From the IMG/VR virus record IMGVR_UViG_3300046007_011247, positions 1 to 29,347 of that record: 29,347 nt of DNA. One strand, 5' to 3'. The notes beneath the pieces were generated by a model. That model did not search any database. It was not told where the DNA came from and saw only the letters and a program-made list of their open reading frames with translations. Position numbers and translations under genes: made by a program. The stretch is from a virus. This document shows, piece by piece, positions 6,807 to 13,983 of this stretch; position 1 is the first letter of the stretch, and each line of letters opens with the position of its first letter.

Positions 6807-7688
6807 ATGCAAAACATCATCATAAGTGATACAGATAGTTTATATATAGGTTTAAACCCTATACTAGAACATATGCGTTCTCAAGGTATAGATATCAATG
6901 ACTCAAATAAAAATGATATCATATTAAAGATAGCTACTCAAATTCAAGACGAAGCAAATAATAATCTTAACACAATGTGTAAAGATCTATTTAACATTGA
7001 CCCATCCAAACATTACTTCCAGTTAAAACAAGAAGTAATTGCTACTGGTATTTTAGTTACTGGTAAGAGAAGATACGCTATGTATGTTACTAATAAGGAA
7101 GGTGTCGCTGTTGAAGAGCTAGATATGAAAGGTCTAGAGTTGATGAAGTCTAATATGAATAAACGATTCAAAGGATTTGGTGAACAATTTATTAAAGACA
7201 TTTTATTTGGTAAACCAAAATCTGAATTAGATGCTTCAATTATTAACTTCTATAAATTAATTAAAACATTAGATCCTAAAGAATTAGGCAAACCAACAGG
7301 AGTAAAACAAATCAACTCATATAAAGTACCAGCCCGAGCAGGTGAGATGTTTAGTTCATTTAAATTAAAAGCACCAGCCAATACTAAAGCAGCAGTTCGA
7401 TATAATGACTTACTTAAATTTAAGAGATTAGATAAACAATATGAATCAATTATTGAAGGTGATAAAATCTTTATTATTAACTTAAAAGCCAATCCTTATA
7501 AATTAGAAACAGTTGGATTACCAAACGCTAAAGTTCCTGATGAAATAGAAAAATTTGTTAAAGATTATATTGATATAGATGAAATTTTCGAATCACTATT
7601 ACTAAACAAATTAAAGGAACTTTATAGTGATTTAAAATGGGAGTTCCCACCTTTGAATGCAAATGTTACAAAATTCTTTGCTTTCTAA
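6807..7688 (+). CDS. 43B: Family B DNA polymerase, part B (motif C, thumb, C-terminal tail)
   Basis: A 293-residue protein that begins seven residues before polymerase motif C: 'MQNIIISDTDSLYI', catalytic D8 and D10. It continues through the conserved 'GKRRYAMYV' (about 86-94, primer-template contact), 'MKGLELMKS' and the thumb, as in the C-terminal third of T4 gp43. It ends 'NVTKFFAF', comparable to the clamp-binding tail 'SLFDMFDF' of T4 gp43, and the clamp gene follows directly. Polymerase part A ends after motif B, so the palm must be assembled from two chains. The start is fixed by the terminator upstream and by 'AAAAGTTATG', the same leader as part A. No intein C-terminal signature is seen. 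Confidence 0.94.
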   Translation: MQNIIISDTDSLYIGLNPILEHMRSQGIDINDSNKNDIILKIATQIQDEANNNLNTMCKDLFNIDPSKHYFQLKQEVIATGILVTGKRRYAMYVTNKEGVAVEELDMKGLELMKSNMNKRFKGFGEQFIKDILFGKPKSELDASIINFYKLIKTLDPKELGKPTGVKQINSYKVPARAGEMFSSFKLKAPANTKAAVRYNDLLKFKRLDKQYESIIEGDKIFIINLKANPYKLETVGLPNAKVPDEIEKFVKDYIDIDEIFESLLLNKLKELYSDLKWEFPPLNANVTKFFAF

Positions 7689-7694
7689 AAAATA

Positions 7695-7706
7695 TTTATT
7701 ATATTA
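7695..7706 (+). promoter_or_regulatory. Promoter-like box TTTATTATATTA before the sliding clamp gene
   Basis: It shares 12 of 13 bases with the boxes before folE and polymerase part A and ends 5 bases before the ATG at 7712. This supports 7712, not an upstream in-frame ATG at 7637, as the clamp start. Confidence 0.45.
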
Positions 7707-7711
7707 CAAAT

Positions 7712-8437
7712 ATGATATCAAAAATAGAATTACAATCGGTTATTGAAAAATACCATTTAAATGGTTTAATTGAGAGTGTTAAATGGTCAATTGATGATAA
7801 AAAACAATTAACTATTAACTTTACATCTCCTACTCGTGAAATGATAGGAACGCTAATCCATACTGACTTCCCATTACCAAAATCAGAGGTAGGTATTAAT
7901 GACACAACACAATTAGATAAGTTATTATCTATCACTAGTGGAGATTTAATGTTGAATTTCTCTAAAGAAAAAAACATACTCACTAAATTATTAATCTCTG
8001 ACAACCAGTATAATCTAGACTATACACTAGCAGATTTATTTATCATACCTAAATCAGGTACATATAATGGTCCTGAAGAATATGATATTGAAACAACATT
8101 AACTGATGAGGTAGTGACAGCATTAATTAAAGCTAAAAACGCATTATCAAATAGTGAAAATGTTGTTATAAAACCGGGTTTACTTGGTTTAGAATTTACT
8201 TTTGGAGGAGATGTCGAACATGCAAATAAAGTTACTTATGCTGTTCAAAATCTAGAAATTAACACTGGGAATACATTTACTTTAATCTATAACTCATCTT
8301 TATTAAAAGAAATATTAGTAGCTAATAGAGATATGGAAAGTGGTAGAATTCATATTAATTCAAATGGTTTAATGAAACTTACATTTGATCACAAAACATT
8401 CACAAGTCTTTACTATATTGTTGCGAAAGAACAATAA
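7712..8437 (+). CDS. 45: Sliding clamp, DNA polymerase accessory protein (gp45-like)
   Basis: A 241-residue protein with the size and order of a T4 gp45-type clamp. The N-terminal domain has 'LTINFTSPTREMIGTLIHTDF' spread over residues 34-54. A middle segment 'SGDLMLNFSKEKNILTKLLISDNQYNLDYTLAD' lies at about residues 79-111. The second domain ends 'LKLTF..KTFTSLYYIVAKEQ'-like, as phage clamps do. Sequence identity to T4 is low, and the call leans on position between polymerase part B and the clamp-loader genes. The clamp trimer encircles DNA and tethers the polymerase. In T4 gp45 also activates late transcription. The frame is open upstream to 7637, but that start lies inside the polymerase gene and the promoter-like box points to 7712. 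Confidence 0.82.
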   Translation: MISKIELQSVIEKYHLNGLIESVKWSIDDKKQLTINFTSPTREMIGTLIHTDFPLPKSEVGINDTTQLDKLLSITSGDLMLNFSKEKNILTKLLISDNQYNLDYTLADLFIIPKSGTYNGPEEYDIETTLTDEVVTALIKAKNALSNSENVVIKPGLLGLEFTFGGDVEHANKVTYAVQNLEINTGNTFTLIYNSSLLKEILVANRDMESGRIHINSNGLMKLTFDHKTFTSLYYIVAKEQ

Positions 8438-8455
8438 TCTGTGATATTTATCATA

Positions 8456-8491
8456 AACAATTTGGCTTTTTAGTAAAAAATTGTTATATTA
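8456..8491 (+). promoter_or_regulatory. Sigma-70-like promoter with embedded inverted repeat, upstream of the groES-groEL unit
   Basis: TTGGCT (8462-8467) and TATATT (8485-8490) are separated by exactly 17 bases, the classical -35/-10 layout. An 8-bp inverted repeat, AACAATTT (8456-8463) and AAATTGTT (8478-8485), overlaps both elements and could be an operator. The predicted transcript start is near 8497, 15 bases before the next ATG. Confidence 0.5.
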
Positions 8492-8511
8492 AGTTATAAA
8501 TTAAATAAGTT

Positions 8512-8829
8512 ATGAGTGAAAATCAATTACCGTCTTCAATGACGATGATCAAAGATCCATCTATCGAACCGTATTTTATCGGTAGAGACGCAAACAGTTA
8601 CACAGTCTATGAAACTGTTTACCCAGGTACAAACACTAAGGGAAGAGGTCGTAAAACACGATCTAAAGAAGCAATCAAAACACTTTCATTCCATTCTACT
8701 TTAGGATCAGCATTAGGTTCTATTGCTAAATTAAAAGTTGAAAAACGCCCTGTTTATAATACTATTAAAGAGTATATTACAGAATGGACTAGAGTTAAAG
8801 AAGAAATCAATCAAATAGTTAATTTTTAA
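8512..8829 (+). CDS. Conserved-looking phage protein of unknown function
   Basis: A 105-residue protein without a recognised domain. It has a beta-rich first half ('DPSIEPYFIGRDANSYTVYE'), a basic linker 'GRGRKTRSK' at about residues 43-51, then helices with 'GSALGSIAKLKV' and 'YNTIKEYITEWTRV'. The layout recalls small proteins in other T4-like aquatic phages, but I cannot name a function. It is the first gene after a good sigma-70-like promoter and ends one base before groES, so it is probably co-transcribed with the chaperonin genes. Confidence 0.6.
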   Translation: MSENQLPSSMTMIKDPSIEPYFIGRDANSYTVYETVYPGTNTKGRGRKTRSKEAIKTLSFHSTLGSALGSIAKLKVEKRPVYNTIKEYITEWTRVKEEINQIVNF

Positions 8830-8830
8830 T

Positions 8831-9130
8831 ATGAAACAGTTACAAGCAACGTTTAACGCAGTTATTGTGAAGCCTCGAGAAGAGGAAGAATCAATGTATG
8901 GTGGAATCATTGTACCTGATTTGGGTAAGGAGAAAGCGCTTATTGGTACTATCGTATCTGTAGGCCCTGGCCAGCACTCATATTCAGGAGAGTTTATTCC
9001 CACTATGTTACAAGTAGGTCAAGAAGTTATGCTACCCGCTTTGGGACCTAATAAAGTCGAATTAGAAGGACAAGAATATTGGGTATGCCCAGAAAATCAA
9101 GTGTTAGCAATTATAACAGAACAAGAGTAA
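8831..9130 (+). CDS. groES: Co-chaperonin GroES
   Basis: A 99-residue Cpn10 of normal length. The beta-barrel opening 'ATFNAVIVKP' is followed by the mobile loop region 'EEESMYGGIIVPDLGKEKA' (about 18-36), whose hydrophobic 'GGIIV' is the part that docks on GroEL. Then come 'GTIVSVGPG' and a C-terminal 'VLAIITEQE'. It forms a heptameric lid over the GroEL chamber. T4 instead encodes the divergent gp31, whereas this one is a plain GroES. The next gene, 4 bases on, is groEL, giving the host-like groES-groEL order. Confidence 0.95.
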   Translation: MKQLQATFNAVIVKPREEEESMYGGIIVPDLGKEKALIGTIVSVGPGQHSYSGEFIPTMLQVGQEVMLPALGPNKVELEGQEYWVCPENQVLAIITEQE

Positions 9131-9134
9131 AATT

Positions 9135-10751
9135 ATGAGTAAGATTATTGAATTCGGACCCGAAGCAAGAAAAAAACTCGTAACAGGTATTGATAAATTA
9201 GCTAATGCCGTTACGTCAACATTAGGACCAAATGGTCGAAATGTTGTTATAGCAAATCAAAATGGTTACCCACAATCAACAAAAGATGGTGTAACTGTAG
9301 CCAAAAACATTTCACTTGAAGATCCAATTGAAGAATTAGGTGTACAACTTGTAAAACAAGCAGCTATTAAGACAGCTGAGGGAGCAGGTGATGGTACAAC
9401 CACATCTACATTATTGGCTCAAGAAATGGTTAAAGCTGGTTTAACCCACTTAAACAATGGAGTAAACGCAGTAACTATCAAACGTGATATTGATGCCGCA
9501 GTTAAGGATGTAGTTGCGGAATTACGTAGAGGTATATCACAAGATATCAGCTCTGAAGACCAATTAAAACAAGTCGCTACTATCTCTGGTAATAATGATC
9601 CTGAAGTAGGAGAATTAATCGCAACCGCAATGAATAAAGTAGGTCGTGAAGGTGTAGTTTACATTGAAGAATCTAAATCAGGTGAAACATATCTTGAAAC
9701 AGTTGAAGGTATGCAATTTGATCGTGGTTACAAATCACATTATTTTGTAACTGACAATAACACAATGAGTTGTACACTTGAAAATGCTTATATCTTAATT
9801 GCTGATAAGCGTTTTTCATCTGTAAAAGAATTATTACCAATCTTAGAAAATGTAGGTAGTCAAGGTAAATCATTACTTATCATTGCAGAAGACATTGATG
9901 GTGAAGCATTAGCAACACTTATTGTTAATAAAATGAGAGGTACACTTAAAGTAGCAGCAGTTAAAGCTCCTGATTTTGGTGATCGTAGAAAACTTATTTT
10001 AGATGATATTGCAATTTTAACAGGAGGTGAGGTATTTAGTTCCGATAAGGGTATGAAACTAGATCGTTTTGATCCAAAATGGTTTGGTCAAGCCCGATTA
10101 GTTACAATTACAAAAGATGAAACAACAATCGTTGATGGACGAGGAGAATCTGAACGAATACAAGCACGTATTGAAGAGTTACAGCTCCAAATCGAAAAAG
10201 CAAAAACACCTTTCGAACAAGAAAAACTACAAGAAAGACTCGCGAAATTTGTCGGAGGAGTAGCTATTGTTCATGTAGGTGGAAATACTGAAACTGAGGT
10301 CAAAGAAAAGAAAGACCGAGTTGATGATGCACTTCAAGCAACTAAAGCCGCAATTGAAGAAGGTATTGTTCCTGGAGGTGGTGCTGCTTTATTATATGCT
10401 CGTGAAGCAATCAAGAATCGCAAATCAGTAGGTGGCCAAATTGTTTACACAGCATGTGGTGCACCATTTATGAAAATTCTTACTAACGCTGGTTCTACAG
10501 AACAAGAGGCTTATTATTTAATTAATAAGTTAGGTGGTAATGATAACTGGAAAGGATATAATTTAGTGACTGAAAAATTCGTTAACATGAAGGATGCAGG
10601 TATTATTGATCCAACTAAAGTTACTCGTACCGCAATTGAGAACGCGGCATCAGTAGCTGGAACAATTCTATTAACAGAATGTACTGTCGTAGATAAACCT
10701 GAAGATAAAAAACAGGATGATATGATGGGCGGAATGGGAGGTATGTTCTAA
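9135..10751 (+). CDS. groEL: Chaperonin GroEL
   Basis: A 538-residue group I chaperonin, essentially full length. Equatorial ATP-site motifs are intact: 'TLGPNGRNV' (29-37), 'GDGTTT' (85-90) and the catalytic D398 in 'DRVDDALQATKAA'. The 'GIVPGGGAALL' block and the flexible tail 'MMGGMGGMF' are present. The apical segment is continuous, so GroES binding is expected. It should therefore be an active ATPase rather than a remnant. It contains more CGN arginine codons than AGA, unlike the glycan genes downstream. Capture from a bacterial host is likely on general grounds. It overlaps the following gene by one base (TAATG). Confidence 0.97.
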   Translation: MSKIIEFGPEARKKLVTGIDKLANAVTSTLGPNGRNVVIANQNGYPQSTKDGVTVAKNISLEDPIEELGVQLVKQAAIKTAEGAGDGTTTSTLLAQEMVKAGLTHLNNGVNAVTIKRDIDAAVKDVVAELRRGISQDISSEDQLKQVATISGNNDPEVGELIATAMNKVGREGVVYIEESKSGETYLETVEGMQFDRGYKSHYFVTDNNTMSCTLENAYILIADKRFSSVKELLPILENVGSQGKSLLIIAEDIDGEALATLIVNKMRGTLKVAAVKAPDFGDRRKLILDDIAILTGGEVFSSDKGMKLDRFDPKWFGQARLVTITKDETTIVDGRGESERIQARIEELQLQIEKAKTPFEQEKLQERLAKFVGGVAIVHVGGNTETEVKEKKDRVDDALQATKAAIEEGIVPGGGAALLYAREAIKNRKSVGGQIVYTACGAPFMKILTNAGSTEQEAYYLINKLGGNDNWKGYNLVTEKFVNMKDAGIIDPTKVTRTAIENAASVAGTILLTECTVVDKPEDKKQDDMMGGMGGMF

Positions 10752-11008
10752 TGGCTACTGAGGTCAAAGAAGAATTAGTACTAATCGCTAAGCGCGTCCC
10801 ACCTTCAGATAGGTGGGCGTTGCTAAGCGATCCTAATCATGTGTACCCTTCATTAACTGAGGCATTAGAAGGTTACTTTCAAGAAACTCAACAACCATGT
10901 GACTTCAGATTATCACCTATAAAAGGTGAATTGTATGCTATTGTATCAATTGTAGCAGAAATAAAACCAATTCCTCCAAAGAAGTTTAACATGTATGGTG
11001 ATTATTAA
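10751..11008 (+). CDS. Small protein of unknown function coupled to groEL
   Basis: An 85-residue protein I do not recognise. It starts on the last base of the groEL stop codon (TAATG), so translation is probably coupled. Features are 'LVLIAKRVPPSDRWALLSDP' (residues 10-29), 'SLTEALEGYF', a mixed beta segment 'DFRLSPIKGELYAIVSIVAE' and a basic end. There is no membrane segment. Its 5' part encodes a long RNA hairpin (10784-10831) that is GC-rich against the surrounding sequence. A terminator with a TTCG loop ends the unit. The gene could be a chaperonin accessory or simply a neighbour. Confidence 0.6.
   Translation: MATEVKEELVLIAKRVPPSDRWALLSDPNHVYPSLTEALEGYFQETQQPCDFRLSPIKGELYAIVSIVAEIKPIPPKKFNMYGDY
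10784..10831 (+). other. Long imperfect hairpin inside a coding sequence
   Basis: Arms 10784-10803 and 10812-10831 are 20 bases each with an 8-base loop TTCAGATA. Sixteen of 20 positions pair: the inner CCCACC/GGTGGG, an outer ATCGCT/AGCGAT and an inner AGCG, interrupted by one A-A mismatch and a 3-base internal loop. It is unusually GC-rich for this genome. Confidence 0.6.
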
Positions 11009-11017
11009 AATAAAATT

Positions 11018-11037
11018 TGGCCTTCGGGCCATTTTTT
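11018..11037 (+). terminator. Rho-independent terminator with TTCG tetraloop
   Basis: TGGCC (11018-11022) pairs with GGCCA (11027-11031) around a C(TTCG)G tetraloop, followed by six Ts. It ends the chaperonin unit. Confidence 0.9.
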
Positions 11038-11053
11038 ATTATCTTTATATTAT

Positions 11054-11974
11054 ATGAAGGAAAATAGTTTATTTGTAGAAAAATATCGCTCTAAAACATT
11101 AGATGAATATGTTGGTAATGAGCAACTAAAACAAATTGTTGAAAAATATATCAACAGCAATGATTTACAAAATTTATTATTGTATGGTACACCAGGAACA
11201 GGTAAAACTACATTAGCTAAATTAATTGTAAATAATTTTAATTGTGATTATCTTTACATAAACACAAGTGATGAAAGGGGGATCGATACTATTAGAGATA
11301 AAGTTCAAGGTTTCGCATCTAGTGCTTCATTCAAACCTATCAAAATCATTATTTTAGATGAAGCAGATTTTTTAACTATTCAAGCCCAAGCATCGCTTAG
11401 GAATATTATTGAAACTTATTCTCGTACCACACGTTTTATTTTAACATGTAATTACCTTGAACGAATTATCGATCCCCTTCAATCACGTTGTCAAGTATTA
11501 AAGATTACACCTCCATCTAAAAAAGAAGTAGCACAACATGTATCTACTATTTTAGATCAAGAGAATGTTAACTATGAATTAGAGGATCTAGCATTAGTAG
11601 TTAATAAACATTATCCTGACATTAGAAAAATATTAAACACTTGTCAAGTGAATAATGTTGAAGGTACTCTTAAAATAGATAAAACAGTACTAGCATCAAA
11701 CAGTTACAAAGATGGAGTATTAAAAGAACTTAAATCACCATCTAAATCTAGTTTTAAAAACATTAGACAAATACTTGCTGATAGTAATTTGGATGATTTT
11801 GAAGAGATTTATAGATTCCTATATGATAATTTAGATGAATATGGTAATAATGATCTAGTAAAAGCAATGATTGTTATTGAAATAGAAAGTTATATGTACC
11901 ATGCTAACTTTAGAATTGACAAAGAAATTAACACAATGGCATTAATATGCGCAATATTAAAAATCATCCAGTAA
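11054..11974 (+). CDS. 44: Clamp loader large subunit, AAA+ ATPase (gp44-like)
   Basis: A 306-residue AAA+ clamp loader subunit, similar in size to T4 gp44 (319). It begins with the family's 'FVEKYRSKTLDEYVGNE'. Walker A 'GTPGTGKT' spans 45-52, Walker B 'IIILDEAD' 98-105, sensor 1 'TCNY' 131-134, and the SRC arginine-finger motif is 'LQSRCQ' at 142-147. The C-terminal collar domain follows. With gp62 it opens the sliding clamp and loads it at primer-template junctions in an ATP-driven step. The ATG lies directly after 'TTTATATTA' and the terminator of the previous unit. Its end overlaps the next gene by 28 bases. Confidence 0.93.
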   Translation: MKENSLFVEKYRSKTLDEYVGNEQLKQIVEKYINSNDLQNLLLYGTPGTGKTTLAKLIVNNFNCDYLYINTSDERGIDTIRDKVQGFASSASFKPIKIIILDEADFLTIQAQASLRNIIETYSRTTRFILTCNYLERIIDPLQSRCQVLKITPPSKKEVAQHVSTILDQENVNYELEDLALVVNKHYPDIRKILNTCQVNNVEGTLKIDKTVLASNSYKDGVLKELKSPSKSSFKNIRQILADSNLDDFEEIYRFLYDNLDEYGNNDLVKAMIVIEIESYMYHANFRIDKEINTMALICAILKIIQ

Positions 11975-12168
11975 TTCACTTCACAACATACTTGTTATTA
12001 TGGATATCAAGTAACTTATCAGTACCATTTTGGATGATAGGACATGTTCATTTAACAATGAATGTATATGAAGATATAATTGAAATATTATCATCATTTG
12101 GGATGAATATTTTAGTAGCTATTGGATTTTATATAGATTGGAAAAATTATAAAAAACAAATAAAATGA
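11947..12168 (+). CDS. Small membrane protein between the clamp loader genes
   Basis: A 73-residue protein with two hydrophobic segments, about residues 12-32 ('FTTYLLLWISSNLSVPFWMI') and 46-64 ('EILSSFGMNILVAIGFYI'), and a basic C-terminal tail 'NYKKQIK' that would favour a cytoplasmic end. It overlaps the clamp loader gene by 28 bases and the next gene by four (ATGA). No family is recognised. A holin-like or membrane-anchoring role can be imagined, but nothing in the sequence decides it. An internal ATG (codon 30) is a less likely start because it would cut the first membrane segment. Confidence 0.6.
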   Translation: MRNIKNHPVIHFTTYLLLWISSNLSVPFWMIGHVHLTMNVYEDIIEILSSFGMNILVAIGFYIDWKNYKKQIK

Positions 12169-12419
12169 GCAATCAACAACAAAATCTCAACATTAAAGTT
12201 GATCCAAGTCAAACAACACCTATTGTTTCTCCTGAAGGAAAACAAGTATTCACTGAGGGTGTTTTGTTACGTAAGGTGTCTAAATTTTTAGCTGGTACAG
12301 CAGAGGATGCAATTATGCCTGTTCCTTGTTTCTATGATCCTACTTCAGGTAAGATCTTAATTGAAATGTTACCAACTGAATTTAGAGAAGAATATCAGAA
12401 GTACAATGACTCTCTTTGA
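12165..12419 (+). CDS. Unknown 84-residue phage protein
   Basis: The sequence 'NIKVDPSQTTPIVSPEGKQV' (about 9-28), 'VLLRKVSKFLAGTAEDAIMP' (33-52) and 'VPCFYDPTSGKILIEMLP' (53-70) follows a pattern I associate with small phage proteins that in relatives carry a zinc-ribbon of cysteine pairs. Here only one cysteine remains, so metal binding is unlikely. This family link is from memory and weak. The ATGA overlap with the membrane protein gene and a 14-base overlap with the gp62-like gene place it in the clamp-loader chain. Confidence 0.6.
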   Translation: MSNQQQNLNIKVDPSQTTPIVSPEGKQVFTEGVLLRKVSKFLAGTAEDAIMPVPCFYDPTSGKILIEMLPTEFREEYQKYNDSL

Positions 12420-12822
12420 TTGGCTTAACCAGATCACTTATGAGAAAAAATCTTGGAATTCATTTACTGAGGAAGAGAAAGAATCATTTAACTGTTATAT
12501 GGTTCATCGATTCCTTAGTATGAATCCTGAGTACATTGAGTTTGTAAATTTAGTTCAGACTTTTCCATATACTGATAAGGAAAAAACATATAATATATAT
12601 TTATATATGATACCCAAAAACAAAATGTTCCTTAAATATATTAAGTCCTCTAAATCAAAACCTAAAGAAGCTCTATTAAAATATATTGCTTCTTATTATG
12701 AATGTTCGCTTGGCGAAGCAGAAGAGTATACTTATATTTTAAGAGAAACAGGTGTTAAATCTATTCTCACTAAATTAGGTGTTGAAGAAAAAGAACAAAA
12801 AAAGTTATTAAAAAATGGATAG
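12406..12822 (+). CDS. 62: Clamp loader small subunit (gp62-like)
   Basis: A 138-residue all-helical protein. 'TLFDWLNQITYEKKSW' at the start, 'NCYMVHRFLS' and 'IYLYMIPKNKMFLKYIK' match the pattern of gp62 in T4-like aquatic phages ('PFDYLNAIN.tKK', 'PFMVNR.LS', 'r.Kkrf.kW.K'). It is shorter than T4 gp62 (187). gp62 forms the A subunit of the clamp loader with four gp44 copies. The frame extends upstream to a TTG at 12361, but the ATG at 12406 aligns with the family start and overlaps the previous gene by only 14 bases. Two genes separate it from gp44, which in T4 is adjacent. Confidence 0.75.
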   Translation: MTLFDWLNQITYEKKSWNSFTEEEKESFNCYMVHRFLSMNPEYIEFVNLVQTFPYTDKEKTYNIYLYMIPKNKMFLKYIKSSKSKPKEALLKYIASYYECSLGEAEEYTYILRETGVKSILTKLGVEEKEQKKLLKNG

Positions 12823-13012
12823 TATAGTTTTGTCAATAATCAAACAGTTCGAAGATCGAAGTGTTAAAGGAAAAGAAAAATATGGTACTGATTTAGATAG
12901 AACTGATCTGTCTTTATTAGATTGGATTGAACATGCTAAACAAGAGCATATGGATGCTATCTTGTATTTAGAAAAATTAAAACAGCAGTTCATTCAAGAA
13001 ACCACAAAGTGA
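12815..13012 (+). CDS. Short helical protein, MazG/DUF5664-like
   Basis: A 65-residue, mostly helical protein. 'FEDRSVKGKEKYGTDLDR' (12-29) followed by 'LLDWIEHAKQEHMDAILYLEKL' (about 34-55) has the 'KYGT...W..H...E..DA..YL' pattern of small phage proteins related to the N-terminal part of dATP/dGTP diphosphohydrolases or MazG-like helices. Only one acidic metal-binding set (E44, D47) is obvious, so activity is uncertain. It overlaps the gp62-like gene by 8 bases and the nuclease gene by 4. Confidence 0.6.
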   Translation: MDSIVLSIIKQFEDRSVKGKEKYGTDLDRTDLSLLDWIEHAKQEHMDAILYLEKLKQQFIQETTK

Positions 13013-13944
13013 GTAAGAAAACACCATTCGTAGTAAGGGCTATTAAAAATCATACCCCACAAGATATTAACTATTCTTTCCAGAAAACAATATCTTATAG
13101 TCAATTTTCTACTTATAATGACTGTCCTTTAAAATGGAAGTTACAATATAAGGATGGTCTTCAAGAGTATACACCTACAATTCATACTGTATTTGGAACA
13201 GCAATGCATGAAGTAATTCAACATTATTTAACTATAATGTATGAAGAAAGTGGAGCAGCTGCTGATAGGATAGATATAGAGCAAGAATTTGAAAATAAAT
13301 TTAGAGAAGTATACCTAGAAGAATATAAACGAAATAAAAATATTCATTTTAGTTCATCTCCAGAAATGAGAGAGTTTTATGATGATGGATTAGCTATTTT
13401 AAATTTTCTAAAAAGAAAACGAGGCCAATACTTCAGTATTAAAGGATGGCATTTAGTAGGTTGTGAAATACCTATTGTGATTAATCCAAATGAGAGATTT
13501 AAAAATTTGTTATATAAAGGTTATCTTGACTTAGTTTTATATAATGAAAACACAGATAAACACAAAATCATTGATTTTAAAACATCTACTCGGGGTTGGA
13601 ATAATGATGCTAAAAAAGATGAAGGTAAGCAGTTTCAACTAATGTTTTACAAAAATTATTATAGTAAACAATTTAAAGTACCTGAAGAAAACATTGATAT
13701 TGAGTTTGTTATTCTAAAGAGAAAAATATGGGAAGAAAGTGATTTTCCACAAAGTCGAATCCAAGAATTTGCTCCTCCAAGTGGTAAAATTAAAATGAAA
13801 AAAGCAATTACTACTTTAGATAATTTTCTTGAACAATGTTTTAATACTGATGGAACATTTAAAGATACTGACCATCAACCAGTAGTAAATAAGAACTGCC
13901 AGTATTGCCCATTCTATAATAGAAAAGATTTATGCTCAGTGTAA
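13009..13944 (+). CDS. PD-(D/E)XK nuclease with Fe-S cluster (RecB/Cas4-like)
   Basis: A 311-residue nuclease of the RecB/AddB/Cas4 type. Active-site residues are H67 in 'GTAMHEVI', D174 in 'YKGYLDLVL', D189 and K191 in 'IIDFKTS', and Q208 in the 'QFQLMFY' motif IV. Four cysteines, C39 ('NDCPLKW') and C297, C300 and C309 ('NCQYCP...LC'), match the 4Fe-4S ligands that pin the two ends of this fold. It probably acts as a 5'-3' or recombination exonuclease on viral DNA, which is inferred from the family. The start is a GTG that overlaps the previous stop codon (GTGA). It closes the replication gene chain. Confidence 0.85.
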   Translation: MSKKTPFVVRAIKNHTPQDINYSFQKTISYSQFSTYNDCPLKWKLQYKDGLQEYTPTIHTVFGTAMHEVIQHYLTIMYEESGAAADRIDIEQEFENKFREVYLEEYKRNKNIHFSSSPEMREFYDDGLAILNFLKRKRGQYFSIKGWHLVGCEIPIVINPNERFKNLLYKGYLDLVLYNENTDKHKIIDFKTSTRGWNNDAKKDEGKQFQLMFYKNYYSKQFKVPEENIDIEFVILKRKIWEESDFPQSRIQEFAPPSGKIKMKKAITTLDNFLEQCFNTDGTFKDTDHQPVVNKNCQYCPFYNRKDLCSV

Positions 13945-13960
13945 TCTATATATCTTTATA

Positions 13961-13968
13961 TATTTTTG
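13961..13968 (+). promoter_or_regulatory. Possible Bacteroidota-type -7 element TATTTTTG
   Basis: The sequence fits the TAnnTTTG -7 consensus known from Bacteroidota, 15 bases before the GIY-YIG ATG, in a very AT-rich 39-base spacer. No convincing -33 TTG element is visible. AT-rich sequence makes a chance match likely. Confidence 0.25.
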
Positions 13969-13983
13969 TATATTTATATATAA

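Noticed and set aside
5560-6830. Intein or intron explaining the polymerase break
   Set aside because: The end of part A and the start of part B show no splicing-domain residues. The spacer is filled with separate genes and terminators, so a trans-spliced intein or group I intron is not supported.
7637-7711. Longer start for the sliding clamp
   Set aside because: The extra 25 codons overlap polymerase part B and add a Cys/Tyr-rich sequence not expected in a clamp. The box at 7695-7706 and ATG at 7712 give a normal start.
12361-12405. TTG start for the gp62-like gene
   Set aside because: It lies deep inside the previous gene, and the family-like sequence begins at the ATG at 12406.
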